The notes under the pieces are model-generated. The model was not told the DNA's origin. It did no database searches and saw only the letters and a program-made list of their open reading frames with translations. A stretch of DNA of 64,000 nt from Streptomyces sp. A1277 (GTDB lineage: Bacteria > Actinomycetota > Actinomycetes > Streptomycetales > Streptomycetaceae): positions 124,001-188,000 of the forward strand of contig NZ_SSBI01000005.1 of assembly GCF_004795015.1 (NCBI RefSeq), written 5' to 3'. Each line of letters begins with the position of its first letter. The first letter of the stretch is position 1. The position numbers and the translations under genes are program-made. Below, piece by piece: positions 43,269 to 55,144 of this stretch.

Positions 43269-43928
43269 TCAGCGGGTTTCCACCAGGCGGGCGAAGACCA
43301 CGACGTTGCCGTCGTAGCCGTTGGCCTTGGTGTATCCGCCGCCGCAGGTGATGACCCGCAGCTCCGCCTGTCCGGTGTCGCCGTAGACGCGGGCGCCGGG
43401 GAAGTCGTTCTTGGCGAAGACCTCGACCCCGTAGACCTCGAAGACCGCCACCCGGTCGTCGCTGCGGTCGATCTCGACACGGTCGCCCTTCTTCAGCGAG
43501 CCGAGGCTGTAGAAGACGGCGGGGCCCGCCTTGTTGTCGACATGGCCGACGACGACCGAGGTGCCGAGCTGCCCCGGCGCGATGCCGTTCTGGTACCAGC
43601 CCGCCAGGTTCGGGTCCTCCGGCGGCGGTGTCTCGATCCAGCCGTCCGGGTCGAGGTCCACGTCGATGACCGGCGCGTCCACCTGGATGGCCGGGATGGC
43701 GACGCGGGCGACGGGTGCGTAGGGCAGGGGCTTCACGGCCGGGCCCGCCACCGGGGAGGCCGGGGCGTTCTTCTGGTGGCCCACCGAGGCGGCGGCGACC
43801 GGCTGCGGCGGGCCGGGGGAGAGGTCGGCACCGTTGCGCATCAGCGCCATGCCGGTGAGCATCGCCAGGGCGAGCGCGCCCCAGGGCGAGTGCCTGATCC
43901 GTTCGGGGCGCCAGGTGTCCCGGCCCAT
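43269..43928 (-). CDS. Class F sortase
   Basis: The 219-residue transpeptidase has an N-terminal membrane anchor (WGALALAMLTGMALM), a Pro-rich linker and an eight-stranded sortase domain. The catalytic parts are VVVGHVDNKAGPAVFY (His), LRVITCGGGYTK (Cys) and a late Arg in VVVFARLVETR. Class F enzymes are common in actinobacteria and attach proteins to the wall; their signals are poorly described. It is followed on the other strand by two small surface proteins that share a QGGLGGS-helix-RRRR ending but lack LPxTG, which makes them candidate substrates. Confidence 0.92.
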   Translation of the reverse strand: MGRDTWRPERIRHSPWGALALAMLTGMALMRNGADLSPGPPQPVAAASVGHQKNAPASPVAGPAVKPLPYAPVARVAIPAIQVDAPVIDVDLDPDGWIETPPPEDPNLAGWYQNGIAPGQLGTSVVVGHVDNKAGPAVFYSLGSLKKGDRVEIDRSDDRVAVFEVYGVEVFAKNDFPGARVYGDTGQAELRVITCGGGYTKANGYDGNVVVFARLVETR

Positions 43929-44241
43929 GGTTCTCCCTTCGTCGCGACGAGCACGACGCTAGACGCGGTGCGGCCGGGCGGCGATCAGAGAAGGGCGAAC
44001 GGGTGGCGGCGACACACTCGGATGCTTATCGGAGCAGCGCATGGATAAAAATCCTGACGGCCTGTGACCTGCGCATCCCTCAGTTCCGGGCGCGCGCGCC
44101 CGGCGTGTCGGATCACCGGTGTGGAGCAGTGCCGAAATGCGCGCGATCAAGGATCTGGTGAGGGTTCGTCATGGGAGGCGTTCTCGTCGATCCATCCCGG
44201 CGCACAGAGCCCCGGGGCGCTTCCCGGTGGAGGTTCGAACG
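43929..44241. other. Gene-free divergent promoter region
   Basis: This 313-base spacer separates the sortase gene from the first surface protein gene. It contains the 18-base GC palindrome at 44086-44103, and GGAGG for the downstream ATG at its right end. No credible gene is visible. Confidence 0.6.
44086..44103. repeat. Perfect 18-base GC palindrome
   Basis: CCGGGCGCGCGCGCCCGG reads the same on both strands. It lies about 140 bases upstream of the surface-protein ATG. It may be a hairpin or a regulator site; the sequence does not say which. Confidence 0.6.
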
Positions 44242-44868
<627 letters not shown>

Positions 44869-44901
44869 CCGCGAGGACGCTCCCACCGGACCGATAACCG
44901 A

Positions 44902-44937
44902 AGTCGCCCCGAGTCCTGTGACAGGACCGGGGCGACT
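44902..44937. terminator. Hairpin terminator between the convergent surface-protein genes
   Basis: AGTCGCCCCG (44902-44911) pairs with CGGGGCGACT (44928-44937); inside, TCCTGT pairs with ACAGGA. It serves both genes. Confidence 0.8.
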
Positions 44938-44964
44938 CTCGTTCCGCACACCTCTTCGCACCGG

Positions 44965-45519
44965 TCAGTGCGAGCGGCTCTCCCTGCGGCGCCGCACGAA
45001 GAACACGACACCGGCACCGGCGGCCACGGCCAGCGCGGTGCCGGCCACGATCTCACCGGAGTTCACGCTGTCGATGCTGCCGCCGAGGCCGCCCTGCACA
45101 CCGGCCGGGGAGGCCGAGGGCGCCGCGGTGCGGGTCGAGCTCGTGGTGGGCGTGCCCGTGGCCGCGCCGACCGTGAGATTCACCTTGGCCGTGGAGCTGG
45201 GCGAGGTGTTGCAGATGAACGTCACCTCGTAGGCGGCGCCGGGCTTGGCGTCCCAGTCGACCGTGGCCGGGGCGCTGCCGTTCATCGGGATGGTGACGGT
45301 GTCGAAGACCCCGGAGGACGCCGTGGCCGTGGTCGAGCAGCCCCTGGCCGCCAGGGTGACCTTGCCGCCCGGCGCGACCACCGACGGCGTGACGGTGTAT
45401 CCGCTCCCGCCGCCCGACGGACCGCCCGCCGTCGCGGCGTACGCGCTGACGGCCGGGGCGGTCAGGGCGAGCGCCGCGGCACCGAGCAGAGCGACGGGGG
45501 CGACACGTATTGCGCGCAT
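44965..45519 (-). CDS. Surface protein with QGGLGGS-TM-RRRR ending
   Basis: The 184-residue protein has a signal peptide (VAPVALLGAAALALTAPAVS), an Ig-like domain with two Cys (LAARGCSTT and VTFICNTS), a Ser/Thr/Pro linker, and the ending VQGGLGGS, hydrophobic helix (VAGTALAVAAGAGVVFFV) and RRRRESRSH. The domain and tail resemble the protein at 44242, so the two are paralogues; only the Asn-rich stalk is missing. GGAGGA stands 6 bases before the ATG at 45519. It is a candidate substrate for the class F sortase at 43269. It has no LPxTG or LAxTG motif. Confidence 0.85.
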   Translation of the reverse strand: MRAIRVAPVALLGAAALALTAPAVSAYAATAGGPSGGGSGYTVTPSVVAPGGKVTLAARGCSTTATASSGVFDTVTIPMNGSAPATVDWDAKPGAAYEVTFICNTSPSSTAKVNLTVGAATGTPTTSSTRTAAPSASPAGVQGGLGGSIDSVNSGEIVAGTALAVAAGAGVVFFVRRRRESRSH

Positions 45520-45691
45520 GGTGAATCCTCCGGGTCCCCGAGGAGCAGCTGCGGAACGGATTTCCACAAAGTGTCAGTAATGCACCTCGAATGCGGCCCA
45601 CGCTAGAAGTGGTGCATTTCGCCCGCGATCGGGGTCCGGCGAACGGGGCACCGCTGTCCCCCGTGCGGCGCACCCGCCCGGGGGAGGTTCG

Positions 45692-46459
45692 CTACCCGCC
45701 CGCGGCCCCGGGGAACAGGTCGAGGAAGGGTGCGGCGGTGGCCGAGAAGCCCCGCCCGAATGGTGAGTCGAAGTCCCAGATCAGGAAGAGCAGGAAGGCG
45801 ATCAGCACGCTGAAGAGGCCCGCCAGCAGCAGCTCGCGGAAGGTCCGGCGGATTTGCAGCGTGAAGATCAGCCCCACGGTCACCAGGGCCCCGATGATCA
45901 GCCCGAACCAGACGACACCCGGCATCGTCGCCCCGGCGCTCTGCCCCCGGGCGCTGCGGGCGTCGTCGGCGGCGGCCACCTGGTCGACCAGGGGCTGGTA
46001 TGCCTCCCCCTCGTGGTCGGTCTTCGGCCGGTAGTCCGTCACGTCGGCGCGCACCCGGTTCAGCAGCTCGGCCCCGTGGCCGCTGAGCGTCCCCTGCTTG
46101 GTCATGGTCCGCCACTCGTCGTGCACCACATAGCTGACGTAGGCGTCGACGTCGGCCCGGATGCGGGTGCGCACCTCCTGCGGATAGACGGACGAACGCG
46201 CGCTGACCTCGTGCAGGGCCTGTGCCTCCTGGCGTACGTACTCCTGCGCGGCGCTGCGGCCCTCCCAGACGCCCGCGATGGCGAGGCCCAGCACGATCGC
46301 GTAGACCACGCCGATCATCATCGTCATGTACTCGATGACATCGGGGGTTTGGGACGGGTCGTCGTCAGCGGGGAGCCGGCGGTTGTTGAGGAGGGCGATG
46401 GTCAGGACGACGGCGGTGGCCGCGACCAGGGCGAGTGTGAGGACGAGCCATTCCGACAT
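45692..46459 (-). CDS. DUF4239-type membrane protein
   Basis: The 255-residue protein has two N-terminal helices (LVLTLALVAATAVVLTIALL and IGVVYAIVLGLAIAGVWEGR), a soluble helical middle of about 100 residues (AAQEYVRQEAQALHEVSARS and DVDAYVSYVVHDEWRTM), and two C-terminal helices (PGVVWFGLIIGALVTVGLIF and LLAGLFSVLIAFLLFLIWDF). This is the layout of DUF4239 proteins, which are bestrophin-like. Function is unknown; ion channel activity has been suggested only by fold. It ends before the surface-protein gene and is 15 bases after the proline-rich gene. Confidence 0.88.
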   Translation of the reverse strand: MSEWLVLTLALVAATAVVLTIALLNNRRLPADDDPSQTPDVIEYMTMMIGVVYAIVLGLAIAGVWEGRSAAQEYVRQEAQALHEVSARSSVYPQEVRTRIRADVDAYVSYVVHDEWRTMTKQGTLSGHGAELLNRVRADVTDYRPKTDHEGEAYQPLVDQVAAADDARSARGQSAGATMPGVVWFGLIIGALVTVGLIFTLQIRRTFRELLLAGLFSVLIAFLLFLIWDFDSPFGRGFSATAAPFLDLFPGAAGG

Positions 46460-46474
46460 GAGCGTCTCCGGGAG

Positions 46475-47011
46475 TCATCGGGAACGGGGCCGCAGCACGG
46501 CGACGGCGAACACCGCGGGGGCCGTGATCATCAAGGTGAGCGTGACCAGGGAGGTGTGGCGCTCCGGTGCCTTCCGCACGGGGCGGCGGTAGGAGGGAAG
46601 CGCCACGGGCGCGGGGGACGAAGGCCGGACGGACGGTGAGGGCGACGGCGAGCGCGATGGCGAGGGCCGGGGCGCCGGGGCGGGCGGTGGAGGCGCGGGC
46701 GGTGAGGGCGGCGGCGGTGCGGGTTCGGGCTTCGGCTCGGGTGGCGGAGGGGGAGGCGGAGGGGGCGGCGGAGACGGGGGCTTGGGAGGCGGCGGCGGTG
46801 GGGGCGTGGGTTTCGGCGTGGGCGTGGGCTCGGGCCCCGCGTAGCAGCTGCCGTCACCGCTGACGGCCACGGCCGAGCCGCCGCCGTCGTCCCCGATGGA
46901 CGCGTACGCGCAGCTGTCGGCGATCGCGGGAGTGGGGGCGGTCAGCTGCCAGGTGAGCGCGACAGCCGCTGCCAGCCGCCAGATGAGTGATCCGTACACG
47001 ACGGGGAGCAT
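46475..47011 (-). CDS. Secreted proline-rich membrane-anchored protein
   Basis: The 178-residue protein has a signal peptide (LIWRLAAAVALTWQLTAPTP), a short domain with two Cys (DSCAYASIGDDG and GSCYAGPE) and then about 85 residues of Pro-rich sequence (runs of up to 11 Pro, then PSPSRSPSPSPS). A C-terminal hydrophobic helix (VTLTLMITAPAVFAVAVL) ends in RPRSR. It would span the cell wall from the membrane. The start is uncertain: ATG at 47011 has no clear ribosome binding site. It is 15 bases upstream of the DUF4239 gene, so the two may be co-transcribed. Function is unknown. Confidence 0.7.
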   Translation of the reverse strand: MLPVVYGSLIWRLAAAVALTWQLTAPTPAIADSCAYASIGDDGGGSAVAVSGDGSCYAGPEPTPTPKPTPPPPPPPKPPSPPPPPPPPPPPEPKPEPAPPPPSPPAPPPPAPAPRPSPSRSPSPSPSVRPSSPAPVALPSYRRPVRKAPERHTSLVTLTLMITAPAVFAVAVLRPRSR

Positions 47012-47628
47012 GTTCCGGGCCGTGCGGCGGCACGCCGGACCCCTTCCGGATTCGCCTGATGGAGGGGACCTGGGGCGCGGCAGGTTTGCCGCCCGGGAAG
47101 CCGTCCCGGACCCGCCGGACGAAGGGATCGGTGGTGCGCGTGCCCATGACCACCGGGAATAGGGGTGGGTCCGCCAAGGCGTCCGTTTCCGGAAATGGCC
47201 GATTGTCGACCCTGCCGTCGGCAATGGCGTCAAAGGAGGCGTCACCGGCCGCGGGCATTCGTCACTGCCGAACAGCCGGGAGGAGCCGGAGCGGCGGGGG
47301 GCCGTCAGCCGCAACCTCGGTAACCCCTCCGGGGCATCGGGCCTGGAGGCACCAACGGCCGCGGGTCTGGGGGCACATGATGCCCGGTCGGGACCCGGTC
47401 CGATTTCGCCGGTGCGCCAAAGTAGTCCGGGAGTGAACTATTTGGCCCTTCCTGTTCACCGAATGTGACAGGCCGCGACGGGGCGGTTGCACATGCCACG
47501 GGAGTGTGACCAATAACGGACGGCTAATTTCCGTTTTCGCTCGCTCTCTTGGCGGTCGATCAGTAGCCTCTGGTCAACACTGACCATGAACATGGCCGGA
47601 TCGCCGTGGCGACTTGTTGGAGACATCG
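47012..47628. other. 617-base gene-free region with promoter elements
   Basis: No credible coding frame is seen. The right part carries a short hairpin with a T run (AACGGA/TCCGTT at 47515-47535) and an inverted repeat at 47571-47586. The middle (about 47240-47450) is very GC-rich and could fold; I compared it with known riboswitch types and could not assign one. Confidence 0.6.
47571..47586. promoter_or_regulatory. Inverted repeat TGGTCA-N4-TGACCA
   Basis: The perfect 6-base arms around ACAC lie 42 bases upstream of the methyltransferase ATG. It has the size of an operator for a dimeric regulator. The regulator is unknown. Confidence 0.35.
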
Positions 47629-48447
47629 ATGGAGCGTCCCGCCTGGGCACCGCAAGGCATTGACATTTCGGTGCCGAGCGTGTCCCGAATGTATGACTTC
47701 TATCTGGGCGGCTCGCACAATTTCGAGGTGGACCGGGAAGCGGCCCGCAAGGCCATGGAGTTCATGCCGGGACTTCCCAAGGCCATGCAGGCGAACCGGG
47801 CCTTTATGCGCCGCGCGGTGCGCTACGCGCTCGGTGAGGGCATCAACCAGTTCCTCGACATCGGTTCCGGGATACCCACCTTCGGCAATGTCCACGAGGT
47901 CGCCCAGGGGATCGACCCCGACGCCAAGGTGGCCTACGTCGACCACGACCCGGTCGCCGTCGCGCACAGCCAGGCCGTCCTGGAGGGCAACGAGGGCGCG
48001 GTGATCGCCGCCGCCGACCTGCGCCGGCCGGCCGAGATCCTGGAGAACGCCGAGGTCGCCGAACTCCTCGACCTCGACCGCCCGGTGGCGCTGCTGCTCG
48101 TGGCCGTCCTGCACTTCATCGAGGACTCGGACGACCCGCGGTCCGCCGTCGCCGCACTCCGCGACATGCTCGCCCCCGGCAGCCTCCTCGTCGTCACCCA
48201 CGCCGCCTACGAAGGCATTCCGCTGACCCGTGAGGAGGCCGGCGGCACGGTCGGGGTCTACCAGAACATCCGCAACCCGCTGGTCATGCGCACGCGCGAG
48301 GAGATCAGCAGCTTCTTCGACGGCTACGAGCTGGTCGAGCCCGGCCTCGTCGCCATGCCGCAATGGCGCCCCGACAGCCCGACCGCCCCCGAGAACGAGG
48401 ACCCATACGCCTTCTCGGGCATCGCGGGAGTGGGACGCAAGGCGTGA
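47629..48447 (+). CDS. SAM-dependent methyltransferase (DUF574 type)
   Basis: The 272-residue protein starts with WAPQGIDISVPSVSRMYDFY and LGGSHNFEVDREAA, which is a hallmark of the actinobacterial DUF574 methyltransferases. The SAM motif is INQFLDIGSGIPTFGNVHEV and the second strand is VAYVDHDPVAVAHSQ. VALLLVAVLHFIEDSDDP follows, and LLVVTHAAYEG. Streptomyces has many paralogues, and their substrates are unknown. ATG at 47629 has GGAG 6 bases upstream. Its stop overlaps the start of the GGDEF-EAL gene (GTGA). Confidence 0.92.
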   Translation: MERPAWAPQGIDISVPSVSRMYDFYLGGSHNFEVDREAARKAMEFMPGLPKAMQANRAFMRRAVRYALGEGINQFLDIGSGIPTFGNVHEVAQGIDPDAKVAYVDHDPVAVAHSQAVLEGNEGAVIAAADLRRPAEILENAEVAELLDLDRPVALLLVAVLHFIEDSDDPRSAVAALRDMLAPGSLLVVTHAAYEGIPLTREEAGGTVGVYQNIRNPLVMRTREEISSFFDGYELVEPGLVAMPQWRPDSPTAPENEDPYAFSGIAGVGRKA

Positions 48448-50618
48448 GTATTCCCGCCCAGTCGTCCGGAGCCCCGGACGCGGCACCCGACGGCCCCGAG
48501 GACCGGCTCCGGAGGTTCGCCACCATCTGGAGCCGGGCCATCTTCCCGTCGACGGCCACCTCCCTGACCCGTCCGGAGTTCGAGCAGCATCTGCTGCCGC
48601 TGGCCCGCACGCTCAGCGACACCCTGCACGCCCGCCCGTTCGACGCGGCCGCGGCGAACCAGGTGGGCGGCGCGCTGGTCGCGGCACACTGCACGGACCC
48701 GGACGCCCTCAGCTCCACGCTCGGTGTCGTCGACTCCTACCTGGTGCTCTACTGCGGCAGCAACGGACCGGTCGCCCTGACCACCGAGGACAGCCGCTCC
48801 CGCTGCGCCCGCATCCAGCACGCGGTCGCGGCCGGCTTCACCCAGGCCCTGCGCGAACGGACGCTCGCCGAGCAGGAGGCCATCGCCCGCTCGGCGCTCA
48901 CCGCCCGCTCCGACGCCGAACAGGCCCTGCACGCCACCGAGGCACGCTTCCGGGCCGTCTTCAAGGACGCGGCCATCGGGATCGGGATCGCCGACCTCGA
49001 CGGCAACGTCCTGGAAGTCAACGACACCCTCACCCGGATGTTCGGCGGCCTGGAGAACCACGTCCTCAGCCACCGCGTCAACGAGTGGGTCCACCCCGAG
49101 GACTCCCCGCAGGTCTGGAAGTTCTACAACGAGCTGGTACGCGGCGAACGCGAGCACTACCGGGTCGAGAAGGCGTACTACCGCAACGACGGCACCGTCC
49201 TGTGGACCAACCTGACGGTGTCCTTGCTGCGCGACTCCGAGGGCCGGCCCGAATACCAGCTGGCCCTGCTGGAGGACACCACCGAGCGCAGGCTGCTCAA
49301 CCTGCGGCTGCGCTACGAGGCCACCCACGACGCGCTCACCGGCCTGCCCAACAGGACGCTCTTTTTCGAGCGCTTGGAGAAAGCGCTCTCAGCCGGCGAC
49401 GGCAGCCGTTTCGGCCTCTGCTACCTGGACCTGGACGGATTCAAGGCGATCAACGACAGCCTCGGCCACGCCGCGGGCGACCGGCTGCTGGTCGAGGTCG
49501 CGGACCGGCTGCAGAGCTGCGCCACGGCCCCGGGCGAGATGGTGGCCCGGCTCGGCGGCGACGAGTTCGTGGCGCTGACGACGAGCTTCGACTCGGCGGC
49601 CGAGGTGGACGAACTCGCCTGCCGGATCCTCGGCGTGCTCGCCACCCCCATCCGGCTCGACGGGCGCGAGCTGACCGTCCGCGGCTCGATCGGCGTCGTC
49701 GAAGGGCCCGCCGGGGAGCGCAGCGCCGCGGAAGTGCTGCGCAGCGCCGACATCACCATGTACCGGGCCAAGTCGGCGGGCGGCAACCGCTTCGAGCTGG
49801 CCGACGCCGAGGCGGACGCCCGCGCCATCACCCGGCACGGCCTGACCACGGCCCTGCCGGCCGCCCTGGAACGCGGCGAGTTCTTCATCGAGTACCAGCC
49901 GCTGGTCCACCTCGGCGACGGTACGGTGCACGGCGCGGAGGCGCTGGTGCGCTGGTGCCATCCCCAGCACGGGGTGCTCGGGCCCGACCGGTTCATCGCG
50001 CTGGCCGAGCACACCGGGCTGATCGTGCCGCTCGGCCGCTGGGTGCTGGAGGAGTCGGTCCGCCAGGCCAACTTCTGGCAGGAGCGGCACGCCGACGGCG
50101 GCCCGCTGCGCATCAACGTCAACCTCTCGCCGGCCCAGCTGCACCACCCGCAGCTGGTCGCGGAGACCATCGACGTCCTGGAACGCTCCGGGCTCGAAGC
50201 GGGCGCGCTCTGCCTGGAGGTCACCGAGTCGGCACTCATCGGGGCCGACGAGGACCTGTTGAAACCGCTGCGCCAGCTGGCCGAGATGGGCGTCGACATC
50301 GCGCTGGACGACTTCGGCACCGGGTACTCCAACCTCGCGAACCTGCGGCGGCTTCCGGTGAGCGTGCTGAAGCTGGACCGCTCCTTCACCCAGGGGATGC
50401 AGCACCATCCGGCGGACCCGGTGGACCTCAAGATCGTCGAGGGGATCGTGTCGCTCGCGCACAGCCTCGACCTGGCCGTGACGGTGGAGGGCGTGGAGAC
50501 CGGCGCCCAGGCCGAGCAGCTGCGGCAGCTGGGCTGCGACACCGCGCAGGGCTGGTACTACGCGCGCCCGGGCGCCCCGGACCGCATCCACTCCCTGCTG
50601 CTGGCCGACGCGGTGTGA
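48444..50618 (+). CDS. PAS-GGDEF-EAL cyclic di-GMP enzyme (RmdA-like)
   Basis: The 724-residue cytosolic protein has an N-terminal helical domain (about 1-165), a PAS domain (about 170-290, FRAVFKDAAIGIGIADLDGN and WVHPEDSPQVWKF), a GGDEF domain with ARLGGDEFVALT near residue 370, and an EAL domain with GAEALVRWCHP near 497, NVNLSPAQLHHP, EVTESALI and DDFGTGYSNLANLRR. Both catalytic signatures are complete, so it could make and break cyclic di-GMP. The inhibitory RxxD site before GGDEF reads APGE and is absent. Layout matches Streptomyces RmdA, which acts as a phosphodiesterase in development. GTG overlaps the methyltransferase stop, so both are coupled. Confidence 0.9.
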   Translation: MSIPAQSSGAPDAAPDGPEDRLRRFATIWSRAIFPSTATSLTRPEFEQHLLPLARTLSDTLHARPFDAAAANQVGGALVAAHCTDPDALSSTLGVVDSYLVLYCGSNGPVALTTEDSRSRCARIQHAVAAGFTQALRERTLAEQEAIARSALTARSDAEQALHATEARFRAVFKDAAIGIGIADLDGNVLEVNDTLTRMFGGLENHVLSHRVNEWVHPEDSPQVWKFYNELVRGEREHYRVEKAYYRNDGTVLWTNLTVSLLRDSEGRPEYQLALLEDTTERRLLNLRLRYEATHDALTGLPNRTLFFERLEKALSAGDGSRFGLCYLDLDGFKAINDSLGHAAGDRLLVEVADRLQSCATAPGEMVARLGGDEFVALTTSFDSAAEVDELACRILGVLATPIRLDGRELTVRGSIGVVEGPAGERSAAEVLRSADITMYRAKSAGGNRFELADAEADARAITRHGLTTALPAALERGEFFIEYQPLVHLGDGTVHGAEALVRWCHPQHGVLGPDRFIALAEHTGLIVPLGRWVLEESVRQANFWQERHADGGPLRINVNLSPAQLHHPQLVAETIDVLERSGLEAGALCLEVTESALIGADEDLLKPLRQLAEMGVDIALDDFGTGYSNLANLRRLPVSVLKLDRSFTQGMQHHPADPVDLKIVEGIVSLAHSLDLAVTVEGVETGAQAEQLRQLGCDTAQGWYYARPGAPDRIHSLLLADAV

Positions 50619-50636
50619 GCCGGGCGGGCGGACACC

Positions 50637-51539
50637 TCACGAGGATGCCGTGTCCGCCCGGCCGGCCAGCAGGACCCGCTGCAGTTCGCGGGCCGCGCGC
50701 GGCGGGGCCACGTCGCTGCGGTGCGCCAGCGCGATCGTGCGGCGCAGCCCCGGCCTGGCCAGCGGGGTCGCGCTCAGGCCCACGCCGGCCCGGGTGGCGA
50801 CCATGCTCGGGACCACCGCGATGCCCAGGCCCGCGCGGACGAAGCCGAGCACCGCGTCCATCTCGCCGCCCTCCACCGTGAACGACGGCTCGAAGCCCTC
50901 GGCCCGGCAGGCGGCCACCGTCAGCTCCCGCAGGTCGTAGCCGTGCCGGAACATCACCAGCGGCTCGCCCTCCAGGTCCGTGATCCGGACCCGGCCACCC
51001 CGCCCGGGTCGGGGGCGGTGCGCCGACGAGACGACCACCAGGTCCTCCTGGAGCAGTTCGACCGTGGTCAGCGCCGGTGACGCGGCCGGCAGCGGCAGCA
51101 CCACCAGGGCCAGGTCGAGCGCGCCGCGCGCCAGCTCCCGTACCAGGTCGTGCGAGCCGCCCTCCTCCAGCAGCAGCTGGATGCCGGGGTGCAGGTCGTG
51201 GAAAGCGCGCAGCACTTCGGGCAGCAGGCCCGTGCAGACACTGGGCGTCGCGCCCAGCCTGACCCGGCCGCGCCGCAGCTGGGCCAGCTCCTGCACCTCG
51301 TGCCGCGCGGTGTCGGCGTCGGCCAGGATGCGCCGGGCGAGCGGCAGCAGCGCCTCGCCCGCGTCCGTGAGCGTGATGTTCCCGCGCGCCCGGCTGAACA
51401 GCTCGGCGCCCAGCTCATTTTCCAGGGCCCTGATCTGCTGGGAGAGCGAGGGCTGCGAAACGTGCACCTCCTCGGCGGCGCGGGTGAAGTGCCGGGCCTC
51501 GGCGACGGCCACGAAATAGGTCAGCTGCTGGAACTGCAT
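50637..51539 (-). CDS. LysR family transcriptional regulator
   Basis: A 300-residue LysR protein. The helix-turn-helix at the N terminus is LTYFVAVAEARHFTRAAEEV and HVSQPSLSQQIRALENELGA, with the wing LFSRARGNITLTDAGEALL. The C-terminal effector domain begins RVRLGATPSVCTGLLPEVLR and includes LVMFRHGYDLRELTVAACRA and GLGIAVVPSMVA. It is divergent from sdhC, 95 bases apart. Two perfect inverted repeats in that spacer fit LysR sites, so it likely controls the sdhCAB operon and itself. The ligand may be a carboxylate from the citric acid cycle, by context only. ATG at 51539; a GTG directly before it is also possible. Confidence 0.93.
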   Translation of the reverse strand: MQFQQLTYFVAVAEARHFTRAAEEVHVSQPSLSQQIRALENELGAELFSRARGNITLTDAGEALLPLARRILADADTARHEVQELAQLRRGRVRLGATPSVCTGLLPEVLRAFHDLHPGIQLLLEEGGSHDLVRELARGALDLALVVLPLPAASPALTTVELLQEDLVVVSSAHRPRPGRGGRVRITDLEGEPLVMFRHGYDLRELTVAACRAEGFEPSFTVEGGEMDAVLGFVRAGLGIAVVPSMVATRAGVGLSATPLARPGLRRTIALAHRSDVAPPRAARELQRVLLAGRADTASS

Positions 51540-51560
51540 CACCCCACGCTACCGCGTTGC

Positions 51561-51575
51561 ATAGGTGGATCCTAT
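51561..51575. promoter_or_regulatory. LysR-type operator ATAGG-N5-CCTAT
   Basis: The perfect inverted repeat contains the T-N11-A core (T51562, A51574) expected for LysR proteins. It lies 22 bases upstream of the LysR start and 60 bases upstream of the sdhC ATG. Confidence 0.65.
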
Positions 51576-51576
51576 G

Positions 51577-51596
51577 GACATGAGCCATTCCATGTC
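51577..51596. promoter_or_regulatory. Second inverted repeat GACATG-N8-CATGTC
   Basis: This perfect 6-base inverted repeat follows one base after the first LysR-type site, on the sdhC side. It may be the second (activation) site of the same regulator or a site for another one. Confidence 0.5.
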
Positions 51597-51634
51597 TTGG
51601 ACTGATCGGGCCCTTCGCCCCTAGCGTCGTGTCC

Positions 51635-52342
51635 ATGGCATTGGCAACCCGGACGGACCGACGACCGTCCATGACGCGCACGCTCTGGGGCTCGACCGTC
51701 GGCAAGAAGGCGATCATGGCCGCGAGCGGTCTGGTCATGCTCCTCTACCTGGTCGTCCACATGATCGGCAACCTGAAGATCTTCTTCGGGGCCGACGAGT
51801 TCAACGGCTACGCGCACTGGCTGCGGGTGATGGGCGAGCCGTTCCTGCACCACGAATGGGCGCTGTGGATCGTGCGCGTGGTGCTCGTCGCCGCCGTGGT
51901 GCTGCACGCGGTCTCCGCGTACCAGCTCAGCCGGCGCGACCTCAGGGCGCGGCCCAGCCGCTACGTGCACAAGAGGCCGCGCGCGAGCTACGCCACCCGC
52001 ACCATGCGCTACGGCGGCGTCATCCTCGGGCTGTTCATCGTCTGGCACGTCCTGGATCTGACGACCGGCACCGTGCACTCCGGCGGCTTCCAGTCCGGCC
52101 ACCCGTACCAGAACGTCATCGACACCTTCTCCACCTGGTACGGCGACGTCATCTACATCGTCGCGATGCTCGCCCTCGGACTCCACGTCCAGCACGGCTT
52201 CTGGAGCGCCGCGCAGACCCTCGGCGCCGGCCGCGCGAGCCGCGACCGCGTCCTGAAGACCCTCGCCAATGTCCTCGCGCTGGTGCTGACGGTGGGCTTC
52301 GTCTCCGTACCCGTCGCCGTCATGACCGGAGTGGTGAGCTGA
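51635..52342 (+). CDS. sdhC: Succinate dehydrogenase cytochrome b subunit
   Basis: The 235-residue protein is a five-helix cytochrome b of the single-anchor type found with Gram-positive succinate dehydrogenase or fumarate reductase. The helices are [80 protein letters not shown] and [20 protein letters not shown], and each of the first four has a His that could bind heme. It anchors SdhAB in the membrane and passes electrons to menaquinone. ATG at 51635 is chosen; GTG at 51629 is 6 bases before. No strong ribosome binding site is seen. Confidence 0.93.
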   Translation: MALATRTDRRPSMTRTLWGSTVGKKAIMAASGLVMLLYLVVHMIGNLKIFFGADEFNGYAHWLRVMGEPFLHHEWALWIVRVVLVAAVVLHAVSAYQLSRRDLRARPSRYVHKRPRASYATRTMRYGGVILGLFIVWHVLDLTTGTVHSGGFQSGHPYQNVIDTFSTWYGDVIYIVAMLALGLHVQHGFWSAAQTLGAGRASRDRVLKTLANVLALVLTVGFVSVPVAVMTGVVS

Positions 52343-52343
52343 C

Positions 52344-55075
<2,732 letters not shown>

Positions 55076-55085
55076 GCCGCCGCAC

Positions 55086-55128
55086 GCCTTCGGGCCCCGG
55101 AGGCCGCCCGCCGCCGGGGCCCGAAGGC
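55086..55128. terminator. Hairpin terminator after sdhB
   Basis: GCCTTCGGGCCCCGG (55086-55100) pairs exactly with CCGGGGCCCGAAGGC (55114-55128) around a 13-base loop, between the convergent sdhB and chitinase genes. Confidence 0.85.
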
Positions 55129-55144
55129 CACTACGCGTGCCGGG

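Noticed and set aside
47240..47450. Cyclic di-AMP (ydaO-type) or other riboswitch in the large gene-free region
   Set aside because: Some GC-rich pieces resemble parts of such RNAs, but I could not build the conserved core on either strand. A covariance-model search would be needed.
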